The notes: generated by a model not told the origin, from the sequence alone. 26,245 bases of DNA from Verrucomicrobiota bacterium (GCA_021323835.1 JAJPKI010000336.1:1-26245); one strand, 5' to 3'. Counted from the first letter of the stretch, positions 17,257 through 23,724 are shown. Made by a program: numbers and translations.

Positions 17257-18261
17257 TTAAGTTTTGACGTAGCCGTTTTCGCGGAACCATTTCACGGCGT
17301 CGGCAAATGCTTGTTTGGGAGGCGTTTGGGGCAAGCCAAGGTCTTCAATGGCTTTGCGTGGATTGAACCACATTTTGTATTTGGACATTTTAACGCCGGC
17401 GACCGGAGCCTTCGGGGCTTTCTTGGTGAAAAACGCCGTGCTTTCCTCAACGTGCGCTGCGGCCAGCGCGACCCAATGCGGCACTTTCATCGTCGGCGCG
17501 GGCACGCCGGAAATTTCCTCAAGCACTTTCAAAGTTTCTTCCATCGTCCAATTGCCGGCCGCATTTCCTAAAATGTAACGCTGTCCGATTTTTCCATTTT
17601 CCGCGGCGAGAATATGTCCAAGCGCAACGTCCCGCACGTGAACCCAATTCAAGCCGGTGTCCACAAATCCCGGCAATTTTTTATTTAGAAAATCCACGAT
17701 GACTTGTCCGGTCGGTGTGGGCTTCACGTCCCGAGGGCCGACGGGCGCGCTGGGATTGACGATGACCACGGGCAATCCTTCGCGCGCAAATTTTATCGCG
17801 ACGGACTCGGCTTGATATTTGGATTTCTTGTAATCGTTCGTCAAATCACTTTCGGAAACAGCATCAGTTTCACTCGATGGAACAATTTTACCATCCACTT
17901 CCTTTGGCAAACCAATCGTGCCAACGGTGCTTGTATAGACGATGCGGTCGCAATGATGTCCGGCCGCTTCGATAACGTTGAACGTGCCTTCGACGTTGGC
18001 GGCATACATCGGTTTGTAATCTTTTGCCCACAAACGGTAATCCGCCGCGCAATGAAAACACCAGCCGCAGCCGTCCATTTCCTTGCGCAAAAAATTGCGG
18101 TCGCTCAAATCGCCGATAACGGTTTCAATTTCCAAACCCGCCAGCGCGCGCATATCGCTGCCCGCGCGCACGAGCGCTTTGACCTGATGTTTGCGCGCGA
18201 GCAATTCATGGACAAGATTCGAGCCGATAAATCCCGAAGCGCCGGTGACAAAGCATTTCAT
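17257..18261 (-). CDS. NAD(P)-dependent reductase/epimerase, HpnA-like (extended SDR)
   Basis: The ATG at 18261 gives 334 residues beginning with the Rossmann motif G7-x2-G10-x2-G13 (VTGASGFIGSN); the open frame continues 33 codons upstream without relevant sequence. The catalytic Tyr-Lys pair is Y144-x3-K148, with Ser/Thr at 111-112. The stretches AADYRLWA, VVIVNPSAPVGPRDVKPTPTG (in part) and the D-T-G-L-N-W-V-H-V-R-D-V-A segment are diagnostic of the hopanoid-associated sugar epimerase HpnA subfamily, which is close to dihydroflavonol reductases. No squalene-hopene cyclase gene is near, so a hopanoid role is likely but unproven. It lies 79 bp upstream of the OlsB-like gene on the same strand, in a lipid-themed cluster. 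Confidence 0.82.
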   Translation of the reverse strand: MKCFVTGASGFIGSNLVHELLARKHQVKALVRAGSDMRALAGLEIETVIGDLSDRNFLRKEMDGCGWCFHCAADYRLWAKDYKPMYAANVEGTFNVIEAAGHHCDRIVYTSTVGTIGLPKEVDGKIVPSSETDAVSESDLTNDYKKSKYQAESVAIKFAREGLPVVIVNPSAPVGPRDVKPTPTGQVIVDFLNKKLPGFVDTGLNWVHVRDVALGHILAAENGKIGQRYILGNAAGNWTMEETLKVLEEISGVPAPTMKVPHWVALAAAHVEESTAFFTKKAPKAPVAGVKMSKYKMWFNPRKAIEDLGLPQTPPKQAFADAVKWFRENGYVKT

Positions 18262-18358
18262 AATTGTAAAATGGTTGAACCGCTGACTGCTTGTGAAATG
18301 AGTTTGCGCCAACGCGCCGCACGACGCCACAAAAAGTTTTTCACATTCTGCCGCGTTC

Positions 18359-18418
18359 AATCTTAATCATAATCGTTGTTCTAACCACAATCCGTTGCAG
18401 GCGATTGCGATTAAGATT
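18359..18418. repeat. 10-bp perfect inverted repeat in a divergent promoter region
   Basis: The arms are AATCTTAATC (18359-18368) and GATTAAGATT (18409-18418), separated by 40 nt. The repeat lies in the 218-bp gap between the HpnA-like gene and the divergent TPR-like gene. The wide spacing suggests two half-sites for a dimeric or looping regulator rather than an RNA hairpin. Function not known. Confidence 0.45.
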
Positions 18419-18479
18419 ACGAAAATGATGACAGACTCTTGACTTGCGGCCGCAACATGCAAAAATATGGCGCAGTTGT

Positions 18480-18893
18480 ATGCAGGCAAAAAGCAGTTCC
18501 CGTAAGCTCAATCGCGTCGTCCAGCGCGAACTCGACGTCAAAATCCAATTCATGGAAGGCATCGTCCGCCGCGACCCGAATTACGTAGATGCGCTGCAAC
18601 TCCTCGGCGACCATTACACGCAACGCGGACGTTTCATTGAAGGCCTGACCGTGGATGAACGCCTCGCGCGCCTTGAACCGAAAAATCCCGTCGTCTTTTA
18701 CAATCTTGCGTGCAGCTATTCGCTCACGGAAAAATTTGACCGCGCCGTGCTCGCGCTCGAAAAAGCGTTGAAGCTCGGCTACCGCGATTTTGCGTGGCTC
18801 GCCAAAGACCCGGACTTAAAAAAATTGCGCGAACAGCCGGTCTACCGCGCCATCCAGAAAAAAATCAAGGGAATGAAAGTCAAAGTCCGCTAA
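18480..18893 (+). CDS. Small TPR-containing protein
   Basis: The ATG at 18480 gives 137 residues starting MQAKSSSRKLNRVVQREL; an upstream TTG at 18444 overlaps a TTGACT promoter-like box (18439-18444) and is less likely. Two tetratricopeptide-type helix pairs are visible: D-A-L-Q-L-L-G-D-H-Y-x-Q-R-G-R...LARLEPKNP and V-V-F-Y-N-L-A-C-S-Y-S-L-T-E-K-F-D-R-A-V-L-A-L-E-K-A-L-K-L-G-Y. The W-L-A-K-D-P-D-L-K-x-L-R end is common to small TPR proteins of this type, which lack a signal peptide and probably act as cytoplasmic adaptors. Convergent with kdsB, 12 nt between stops. Confidence 0.7.
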   Translation: MQAKSSSRKLNRVVQRELDVKIQFMEGIVRRDPNYVDALQLLGDHYTQRGRFIEGLTVDERLARLEPKNPVVFYNLACSYSLTEKFDRAVLALEKALKLGYRDFAWLAKDPDLKKLREQPVYRAIQKKIKGMKVKVR

Positions 18894-18905
18894 CGCCGGT
18901 GATTT

Positions 18906-19649
18906 TCATTTACGTTCGCTCAAAAATTTCTCCACTCGCGCAACGTCTTCCGGCGCGTCCACACCCACACTGTCGTAATTGACTTTGACGACGGCGATTT
19001 GAATTCCATTTTCCAATGCGCGCAATTGCTCCAGTTTTTCCGCACTTTCGAGCGGCGACACAGAAAATTTTACCAGCCGCAATAATGTTTCTCGCCGATA
19101 ACCATAAATGCCCAGATGCTTCAAAAATGGAAACGCCGTCAATTGTTTTTCCGGCGAACTATTTATTGCGTCGCGAAAAAATGGAATCGTGCGCCGCGAA
19201 AAATACAGCGCGCGACCGGCGGTGTTGACGACGACTTTCACGACGTTCGGATTTTCCAATTCGGAAACATTTTTGATTTGCGTTGCCGCCGTGGACATTT
19301 CGTAATTTGCCAGCGCATTGGCAACGGCATCAATCACCGACGGCTCAATCAACGGCTCATCGCCCTGAATATTGACGACAGCGTCACAGGAAATTTTTCC
19401 GGCGATTTCGGCAATTCTGTCCGAGCCGCTCGGATGATTTGGCGACGTCATTTCTGCGCGACAAAAATTTTTCGCCGCGTTGAAAATCCGTTCGTCATCC
19501 GTCGCCACGACAATTTCCGAAAGCGATTTTGCCTTCTGACATTGTTCGACGACGCGCTGAATCAGCGACTTTCCAGCGATGACCGCGAGCGGTTTGCCCG
19601 GAAATCGCGTCGAGGCGAATCGCGCGGGAATGACGCCGATGATTTTCAT
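18906..19649 (-). CDS. kdsB: 3-deoxy-manno-octulosonate cytidylyltransferase (CMP-KDO synthetase)
   Basis: This 247-residue protein, the normal length, activates KDO with CTP for lipopolysaccharide inner-core synthesis. The nucleotide-binding N-terminus IPARFASTRFPGKPL, ATDDERI, the SGSDRIAE segment, VVNIQGDEPLI and the Y-F-S-R-x-x-I-P-F motif with KHLGIYGYR are all present. It supports a Gram-negative envelope with LPS. The gene starts one nucleotide after the stop of the HTH-metallohydrolase gene, so the two are cotranscribed. Other KDO genes are not in the window. Confidence 0.95.
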   Translation of the reverse strand: MKIIGVIPARFASTRFPGKPLAVIAGKSLIQRVVEQCQKAKSLSEIVVATDDERIFNAAKNFCRAEMTSPNHPSGSDRIAEIAGKISCDAVVNIQGDEPLIEPSVIDAVANALANYEMSTAATQIKNVSELENPNVVKVVVNTAGRALYFSRRTIPFFRDAINSSPEKQLTAFPFLKHLGIYGYRRETLLRLVKFSVSPLESAEKLEQLRALENGIQIAVVKVNYDSVGVDAPEDVARVEKFLSERK

Positions 19650-19650
19650 T

Positions 19651-20472
19651 TCAAAAAAACGGATTGTGTTCTTTTTCCTCTGCGACCGTTGTTAGCGGGC
19701 CGTGGCCGGGACAAAGCAATGTTTCCGGCGGCAGCGATAAAATCTGTTCGCGAATTTTTTGCCGCGCCAAATCCCACGACTGATTTCCTTTGCCCATTGA
19801 GCCGGCAAAAATCGTGTCACCCACAATCGCCACGTGCGGCGCGTCCTCCTGCCAGTTGCCGATGAGATACGTCACGCCGTCTTCCGCGTGGCCGGGCGTT
19901 TCGCGATGCGTCACTCGCAATCCGCCGAGATGAATGATTTCGCTCGATTTATTGCGTTGGTCCACCGGCGCGCTTTTTGAACCGGAATGTAATTTCGCTT
20001 TTGGAAATGCCTCGCGAATTTTTCCGAGCGCTTCAACATGGTCCCAATGCGAATGCGTTACGAAAATGTGCCGTAATTGCAATTGATTTTCCGCGATGCA
20101 ATCCAAAATCGGTTTCGCATCAAGACCGGTGTCGAACAATGCCGCGTCGCGCTGGACTTCGTCCCAGACCAAATAACAATTCACGGTCAAACCTTCGCCG
20201 CTCGTCGTGAACACGCGTAATTCGCGCCATTGGCTCAAATCTTTTTCACTTGGTTTCCAGCCATTGGCAATTGTTTCGAGTTTTTGCGGATTGAGTCCAA
20301 GAATTTTTCCAATCGCAGGAAAATTTATTTTTGCAGCAGCTTTTCCACTTTCTTCAAGCGCGGACAATTCGCTTTCAGAAATTCCCGCGGCATTTGCAGC
20401 AACGGAAGTTGAAACATTATTCATCGCGCGCGCCTTGCGGATGATATCGCCCAAATGGTCTTCGAGATTCAT
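19651..20472 (-). CDS. HTH - metallo-beta-lactamase-fold hydrolase fusion
   Basis: This 273-residue protein has two parts. Residues about 8-65 resemble a Cro/C1-type helix-turn-helix (S-V-A-A-N-A-A-G-I-S-E-S-E-L-S-A-L-E-E-S-G, then L-G-L-N-P-x-x-L). Residues about 85-270 form an MBL-fold hydrolase of the glyoxalase-II-like branch: THSHWDH with H140, H142, D144 and H145, then PGHAEDG, a VGDTIFAG metal aspartate and CPGHGP. The enzyme likely hydrolyses thioesters or a similar small substrate. The N-terminal domain could bind DNA or only dimerise. One nucleotide separates it from kdsB, which suggests an operon. Confidence 0.8.
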   Translation of the reverse strand: MNLEDHLGDIIRKARAMNNVSTSVAANAAGISESELSALEESGKAAAKINFPAIGKILGLNPQKLETIANGWKPSEKDLSQWRELRVFTTSGEGLTVNCYLVWDEVQRDAALFDTGLDAKPILDCIAENQLQLRHIFVTHSHWDHVEALGKIREAFPKAKLHSGSKSAPVDQRNKSSEIIHLGGLRVTHRETPGHAEDGVTYLIGNWQEDAPHVAIVGDTIFAGSMGKGNQSWDLARQKIREQILSLPPETLLCPGHGPLTTVAEEKEHNPFF

Positions 20473-20612
20473 GCGGTGGAAAAGTTAGCCGCGCGACGCG
20501 CATTGCCGCAAGCTTTCGCTGCGAATTCTTGAGTCGCCACCGTCCAGTTCACAACGCAGTTGCCGCCGACGTTGGGCGAAGCATTGGCAAAGCGATTAAA
20601 AAAAATTCCCAA
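20469..20612 (-). other. Possible small ORF or repeat-derived segment
   Basis: Between the PEP-CTERM gene and the HTH-MBL gene an open frame of 48 codons runs from 20615 to a TGA at 20469-20471 that overlaps the next ATG as ATGA. The first possible start is TTG at 20612. The peptide contains NRFANASPNVGG and NWTVATQEFAAKACG and matches no family I know. The same stretch may instead be a non-coding dispersed repeat. Only the overlap geometry speaks for translation. Confidence 0.25.
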
Positions 20613-21375
20613 TTTTCATTTCGGATGAAGGGCGACACCGGCTTTTAGATGCGAATTTGCCGATTCCAATTCTGAATCGGCGGCGTAATTCCGGGCGCCG
20701 GATTGAAAAAACAAATGCTCCAATTGCAAAAAGCAAACCGGACGAAGGTTCGGGCACGGTAGCGATATTTAATTGCCAATTTTCCAGAGTGCTGTCATCG
20801 CCGCCGGACAAATCCGCGAGGAATAAAGTCCAATCGCCATTTGGGTTTGAACCGTTAAATGAATCCAGCAATGAGGTCGGCATGTCGGCAGCCAAATCTG
20901 ACGGGTCGGACAACGGGTCAATGTTGCGACCATCGGACGACCAATTGCCGGTGAGCTGGCCGTTGCCATTTAATGTGTAACCAAGATTTTGATAGAAATG
21001 AATGTTGCTGTAATTGGATGAGTCGTTGAACGTGACGTTGAAGCCTGTATCGCCATAACCAAAAGCGTTGCCGTTTGTGACGCCGACGCGATTGAGCAAC
21101 ACCGCGAATCCGCCATTCGGTCCGCGCAAATACGCATACAAATCTCCGTTGTAACCGCCGCTGATATTCAGTGAAACACTCACGTTTGTAATGTAACCGA
21201 GCATTCCTCCTAAATTAGTCGTGAGGCCGACGCCGCTGAAATTGTCGTCGGGAATCGTTTGGTTCGGCGAGAAACTGAAATTGTAATTGGTTTGCGCGGA
21301 GGCAATCGCCGTCCAAAAGCAAAATAAAATTCCCATCGCGGGAAATTTTACGATTCTGGAAAACAATTTTTTCAT
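20596..21375 (-). CDS. PEP-CTERM sorted secreted protein with P-domain-like ectodomain
   Basis: The ATG at 21375 gives 259 residues with a signal peptide (MKKLFSRIVKF...AIASA, cleavage near residue 27). The ectodomain resembles the proprotein-convertase P domain (P/Homo B): IPDDNFSGV, a V-S-V-S-L-N-I strand, GDLYAYLRGPNG, then L-L-D-S-F-N-G-S-N-P-N-G-D-W-T-L-F-L-A-D and E-N-W-Q-L-N-I. It ends with VPEPSS, a hydrophobic helix (LLFAIGAFVF) and an Arg-rich patch, the PEP-CTERM signal read by exosortase. No exosortase gene is in the window. An unusual extra tail of 26 residues follows the Arg patch. Role unknown; probably surface or matrix. Confidence 0.8.
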   Translation of the reverse strand: MKKLFSRIVKFPAMGILFCFWTAIASAQTNYNFSFSPNQTIPDDNFSGVGLTTNLGGMLGYITNVSVSLNISGGYNGDLYAYLRGPNGGFAVLLNRVGVTNGNAFGYGDTGFNVTFNDSSNYSNIHFYQNLGYTLNGNGQLTGNWSSDGRNIDPLSDPSDLAADMPTSLLDSFNGSNPNGDWTLFLADLSGGDDSTLENWQLNIATVPEPSSGLLFAIGAFVFSIRRPELRRRFRIGIGKFASKSRCRPSSEMKIGNFF

Positions 21376-21443
21376 TTGCGCAACTTTGTCAATTGTTGCG
21401 TAGCTTTGCCAGTTTTGCAACCAGCGAAGCGCCGTATTTTATT

Positions 21444-21589
21444 TTACGGAGTCACCGTGCGGTAGAACCGTGTCGGCGCGCCGGACGTGTCGGTGTAACT
21501 GAACTTGCCGACGCCAGCAGCAGCGGCGAAATCGTCGCGAGCAGCACGAGCAAAATTTGTTTCAATGTTTTCAGGGTTTGGGTTTTCAT
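21444..21589 (-). pseudogene. Remnant of a secreted protein gene (signal peptide joined to C-terminal tail, frameshifted)
   Basis: An ATG at 21589 opens a typical signal peptide (MKTQTLKTLKQILLVLLATI...LLLASA). Directly behind it, in another frame, comes GVGKFSYTDTSGAPTRFYR followed by TVTP and a stop at 21444-21446. This F-x-YTD...RFYR-x-x-x-P pattern is the C-terminal tail of many Verrucomicrobiota exported proteins, related to the end of the large protein at 283-4257. The 146-bp unit is not a multiple of three. The best reading is an internal deletion that fused the two ends of a gene and broke the frame. Confidence 0.5.
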
Positions 21590-21594
21590 AATTT

Positions 21595-21711
21595 TTACGG
21601 GCTGATGCCGATTGAATAGCGAATTAACTTGCCATTGACCCGGACACGCCCAAAATAATTGCCGCCGGGTTTGGAGGTTGGACAGGACGTTTTCAACCAT
21701 TCAGTTATGCA
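21595..21711 (-). pseudogene. Possible N-terminal remnant of a tyrosine recombinase
   Basis: An open stretch without ATG encodes EWLKTSCPTSKPGGNYF, then GRVRVNGKLIRYSI and a stop at 21595-21597. The G-x-Y-F-x-R-V-R-V-N-G-K-L-I-R pattern resembles the N-terminal arm-binding region of phage-type integrases in Verrucomicrobiota. Nothing of the catalytic domain follows. Its position immediately beside a tRNA gene fits a scar of earlier integration. The identification rests on a short peptide. Confidence 0.35.
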
Positions 21712-21718
21712 GTTTTAA

Positions 21719-21793
21719 GCCAATGTAGCTCAGTGGTAGAGCAACGGTTTCGTAAACCGTCGGTCGCCGGTTCAATCCCGGCCATTGGCTCCA
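21719..21793 (+). tRNA. tRNA-Thr (anticodon CGT)
   Basis: A full cloverleaf is seen: acceptor GCCAATG pairs with CATTGGC, D stem GCTC/GAGC, anticodon stem ACGGT/ACCGT with loop TTCGTAA (anticodon CGT, reading ACG), a five-base variable region, T stem GCCGG/CCGGC with loop TTCAATC, and an encoded CCA at 21791-21793. It is the probable attachment site of the island that follows: an integrase gene begins about 150 bp downstream in the same orientation. Confidence 0.95.
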
Positions 21794-21837
21794 CTTTCTA
21801 ACGCTTGGGCGATAGAGAGTTACGAAATCAGGAAGCC

Positions 21838-21860
21838 AAAGTTTCAGTGAAAGTTTCAGT
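21838..21860 (+). repeat. Tandem 11-bp direct repeats, possible integrase arm sites
   Basis: AAAGTTTCAGT occurs at 21838-21848 and again at 21850-21860 with a single base between. The pair lies between the tRNA 3' end and the integrase gene, where arm-type binding sites of tyrosine recombinases are normally found. Function is inferred from position. Confidence 0.45.
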
Positions 21861-21879
21861 AACCGAAAAAGTCGGTTAC
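21859..21879. repeat. 8-bp perfect hairpin upstream of the integrase gene
   Basis: GTAACCGA (21859-21866) and TCGGTTAC (21872-21879) enclose AAAAG. It directly follows the direct repeats. It may be a protein-binding dyad of the attachment region; there is no T-run, so a terminator is less likely. Confidence 0.5.
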
Positions 21880-21944
21880 AAACCGAGTCAACCTCGGCTA
21901 CTGCTCGCTGACACAGCCGGATTGTTGTGGTTCATGTTCATAAC

Positions 21945-22967
21945 ATGAAAGACAACATGAAACAAAGATACCGGACGTTCCGCCGGGGCTGGGGCACTTA
22001 CTATTGTGAAGACCTTCAGACCGGAAAACAGGAAAGCCTTAAAACCCGCGACAAAGATGAAGCCTACCGCATTGTCGCCGCCAAAAACGAAACCGCCAGC
22101 GCGCCCGCATTCAGCCAGCATTTGGCACGCGTGTATTGGAAGGCCGGTGATCCCGCCGCTGCTACACGCACATGGCAATGGGTGATGGATGAAATTATCA
22201 AATTAAAAAACGGCACTACCCACGAGCGCTGGGTCACGGCCATCAAAGACAAAGCCTATGATTCAATCCGCCATCTTGTCGTGCTCGAAACACGACCGGA
22301 ACATTTTCTGCGTGTGATGGAAGGCGGAACAGTTTGCACGAATATCTTTTTGCGGCGGATGCAAAATTTTGCCCTCGATATGTCGTGGCTCCCGTGGCCG
22401 GTATTGCCGAAAAAACGCTGGCCGAAAATTCAGTTCAAAGACAAACGAGGCATCACGTGGGAAGAGCATCAGAAGATTCTTGCGAGCGAGCAAAATTCTG
22501 AATGGCGTGCGTGTTACAATTTGCTCTGTCAGCTCGGCGGCTCGCAATCGGACGTGGCCAATCTGCGTGCTGAAGATGTTGATTGGGAAATGAAAGTCAT
22601 TGGTTTCACCCGCATGAAGAACGGTTCTGTCGTGCATCTTCATTTTGGCAAAACGTTGGAAAATATTCTCAACGACTTGCCGGGCGAAGGTTTGCTTCTC
22701 CCGCGAATCGCACCGATGAAAGAATCCGACCGCGCAAAAGCATTCATCCGGCGCCGTCGTTTGGCGGGCGTGTCTGGCGTCTCATTGCACTGCTACCGAT
22801 ACGCATGGGCGGAGCGCGCCAAGACGTGCGGCTATCCCGAACGCTTTGCCATGCAAAATTTGGGACATGGCAGCGAAGCCGTCGCACGAGCGTATGCGAA
22901 AAAAGCTAAAGTCATGCTCCCCTCATTGGAGGAATACGAAGAGAAAAATGCGCCGTTGGCGACATGA
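21945..22967 (+). CDS. Tyrosine recombinase / integrase
   Basis: The ATG at 21945 gives 340 residues; GTG at 21927 is an alternative. The C-terminal catalytic domain has LGGSQSDVANLRAEDVDW, a Lys in the beta-hairpin (RMKNG, K225), H282-x2-R285 (SLHCYRYAW), H308 (NLGHGS) and the nucleophile Y317 in RAYAKKAKV. The first catalytic Arg, expected in the G-x-R-x-x-E/D-L motif, is replaced by Ser near residue 200; the GGSQSD variant is recalled from related integrases. The N-terminal part has the YRTFRRGWGTYYCEDLQTGK arm-binding-type strands. It follows tRNA-Thr and ends at a strong terminator, so it is most likely the integrase of the island. Confidence 0.88.
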   Translation: MKDNMKQRYRTFRRGWGTYYCEDLQTGKQESLKTRDKDEAYRIVAAKNETASAPAFSQHLARVYWKAGDPAAATRTWQWVMDEIIKLKNGTTHERWVTAIKDKAYDSIRHLVVLETRPEHFLRVMEGGTVCTNIFLRRMQNFALDMSWLPWPVLPKKRWPKIQFKDKRGITWEEHQKILASEQNSEWRACYNLLCQLGGSQSDVANLRAEDVDWEMKVIGFTRMKNGSVVHLHFGKTLENILNDLPGEGLLLPRIAPMKESDRAKAFIRRRRLAGVSGVSLHCYRYAWAERAKTCGYPERFAMQNLGHGSEAVARAYAKKAKVMLPSLEEYEEKNAPLAT

Positions 22968-22984
22968 GCCAACAATGAATCGTG

Positions 22985-23019
22985 AGCGCGGGCAGAAAAC
23001 ACAAACTGCCCGCGCTTTT
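22985..23019 (+). terminator. Rho-independent terminator of the integrase gene
   Basis: A perfect 11-bp GC-rich stem (AGCGCGGGCAG / CTGCCCGCGCT) with a 10-nt A-rich loop is followed by TTTT on the plus strand, 17 nt after the integrase stop codon. On the minus strand no T-run follows. Confidence 0.88.
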
Positions 23020-23317
23020 AATTTGCGACTGCCACCGTGCTTTGACTCTTCCGGCTGTTTTTATTACGCCAGTATTCGACGATTGCATCCGATGCCCTGC
23101 TGAACCATTTTTCGTCACGCCGCAGTTCTTCCAAAACTGCCGTTAGAAAATATTTCTGACCGTTGTGCGGTGGATGACCGAGTGGTTTCAACAAGCCTTT
23201 GGCCATGAGAATCGGAATTTCATGAGCCGAAAAACCCAGCATCCATGCCGCCTCCTCTGCCGTCAACCGACCCGGCGGCGATTTCAAGCTCAAGAATTTT
23301 TCTTTATCCTGTAGCAT
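23018..23317 (-). CDS. Small helix-turn-helix, excisionase-like protein
   Basis: This 99-residue protein contains GRLTAEEAAWMLGFSAHEIP, a helix-turn-helix of the MerR/excisionase type, then a wing-like LLKPLGHPPHNGQKYF and a helix rich in charged residues (LEELRRDEKWF). The C-terminus is basic. No catalytic motif is present. Such proteins are recalled beside integrases in Verrucomicrobiota islands. The gene is convergent with the integrase and divergent from the nuclease gene, so it may regulate excision, or bind the palindromes in the adjacent gap (inference). Confidence 0.6.
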   Translation of the reverse strand: MLQDKEKFLSLKSPPGRLTAEEAAWMLGFSAHEIPILMAKGLLKPLGHPPHNGQKYFLTAVLEELRRDEKWFSRASDAIVEYWRNKNSRKSQSTVAVAN

Positions 23318-23363
23318 AAACTATTCTCTCAACCGTAATAAAATCGCATGGTCTGCGAATTAA

Positions 23364-23389
23364 TTTGCCCGAATTCGGAACAAAATAAT
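23364..23389. promoter_or_regulatory. Operator-like palindromic motif, copy 1
   Basis: This copy contains the perfect palindrome CCGAATTCGG (23369-23378) followed by AACAAAATAAT. It aligns with copy 2 at 23450-23477 with two single-base gaps. Both lie in the gap between the HTH gene and the nuclease gene. Confidence 0.5.
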
Positions 23390-23449
23390 GGCGCAGTTTC
23401 AGGACTCATTCCGTCCGTCCGTAAATAATATGGCATCAGTTGCCTATCG

Positions 23450-23477
23450 TTTTGTCCCGAATTGGGGACAAAATGAT
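23450..23477. promoter_or_regulatory. Operator-like palindromic motif, copy 2
   Basis: Arms TTTTGTCCC (23450-23458) and GGGACAAAA (23465-23473) are perfectly complementary around GAATTG, followed by TGAT. Together with copy 1, 86 bp upstream, this is a likely binding site for a dimeric regulator. It lies upstream of the plus-strand coding fragments and the nuclease gene. Confidence 0.6.
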
Positions 23478-23557
23478 CATACTTTTGGGAATGCATTTCT
23501 GGCTAGTGCGCCGCTGTCCAATTGGATATAAGAATATGCAGGTCAAAAGAACCAATC

Positions 23558-23724
23558 ATGAAGCGCATCTATCAAGGCAAGGTGACTGTTGGAGAAATTG
23601 CTGATACTAAAGATGATGATCTCTCACGGAAGTTGAAACAATGCTATCAACGCAACTCGGATTCAAAAAGCATGACACGCGTTCCGGCATCGAGAAGTGC
23701 AACTTCCTAACACAGTTTCTATGA
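23558..23724 (+). pseudogene. Degenerate coding fragments before the nuclease gene
   Basis: Two short frames overlap here. One starts with ATG at 23558 (MKRIYQGKVTVGEIADTKDD) and ends at 23710 after a tail with no recognisable pattern. The other is open from 23620 to a TGA at 23722-23724 that overlaps the nuclease ATG as ATGA; it reads SLTEVETMLSTQLGFKKHD and onward. The second peptide resembles residues 31-45 of the nuclease itself (LTEILETQLGLKRK), also at DNA level. The likely reading is a frameshifted small gene or a decayed partial copy. A genuine small ORF from ATG 23641 (27 residues) cannot be excluded. Confidence 0.35.

Noticed and set aside
17704..18366. 220-codon plus-strand open frame opposite the HpnA-like gene
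   Set aside because: The minus strand has the Rossmann motif and catalytic Tyr-Lys; the plus-strand peptide has no recognisable motif.
21838..21879. CRISPR-like repeat near the tRNA
   Set aside because: Only two adjacent 11-bp units occur, with a one-base gap; there are no spacers. No CRISPR array was found anywhere in the window.
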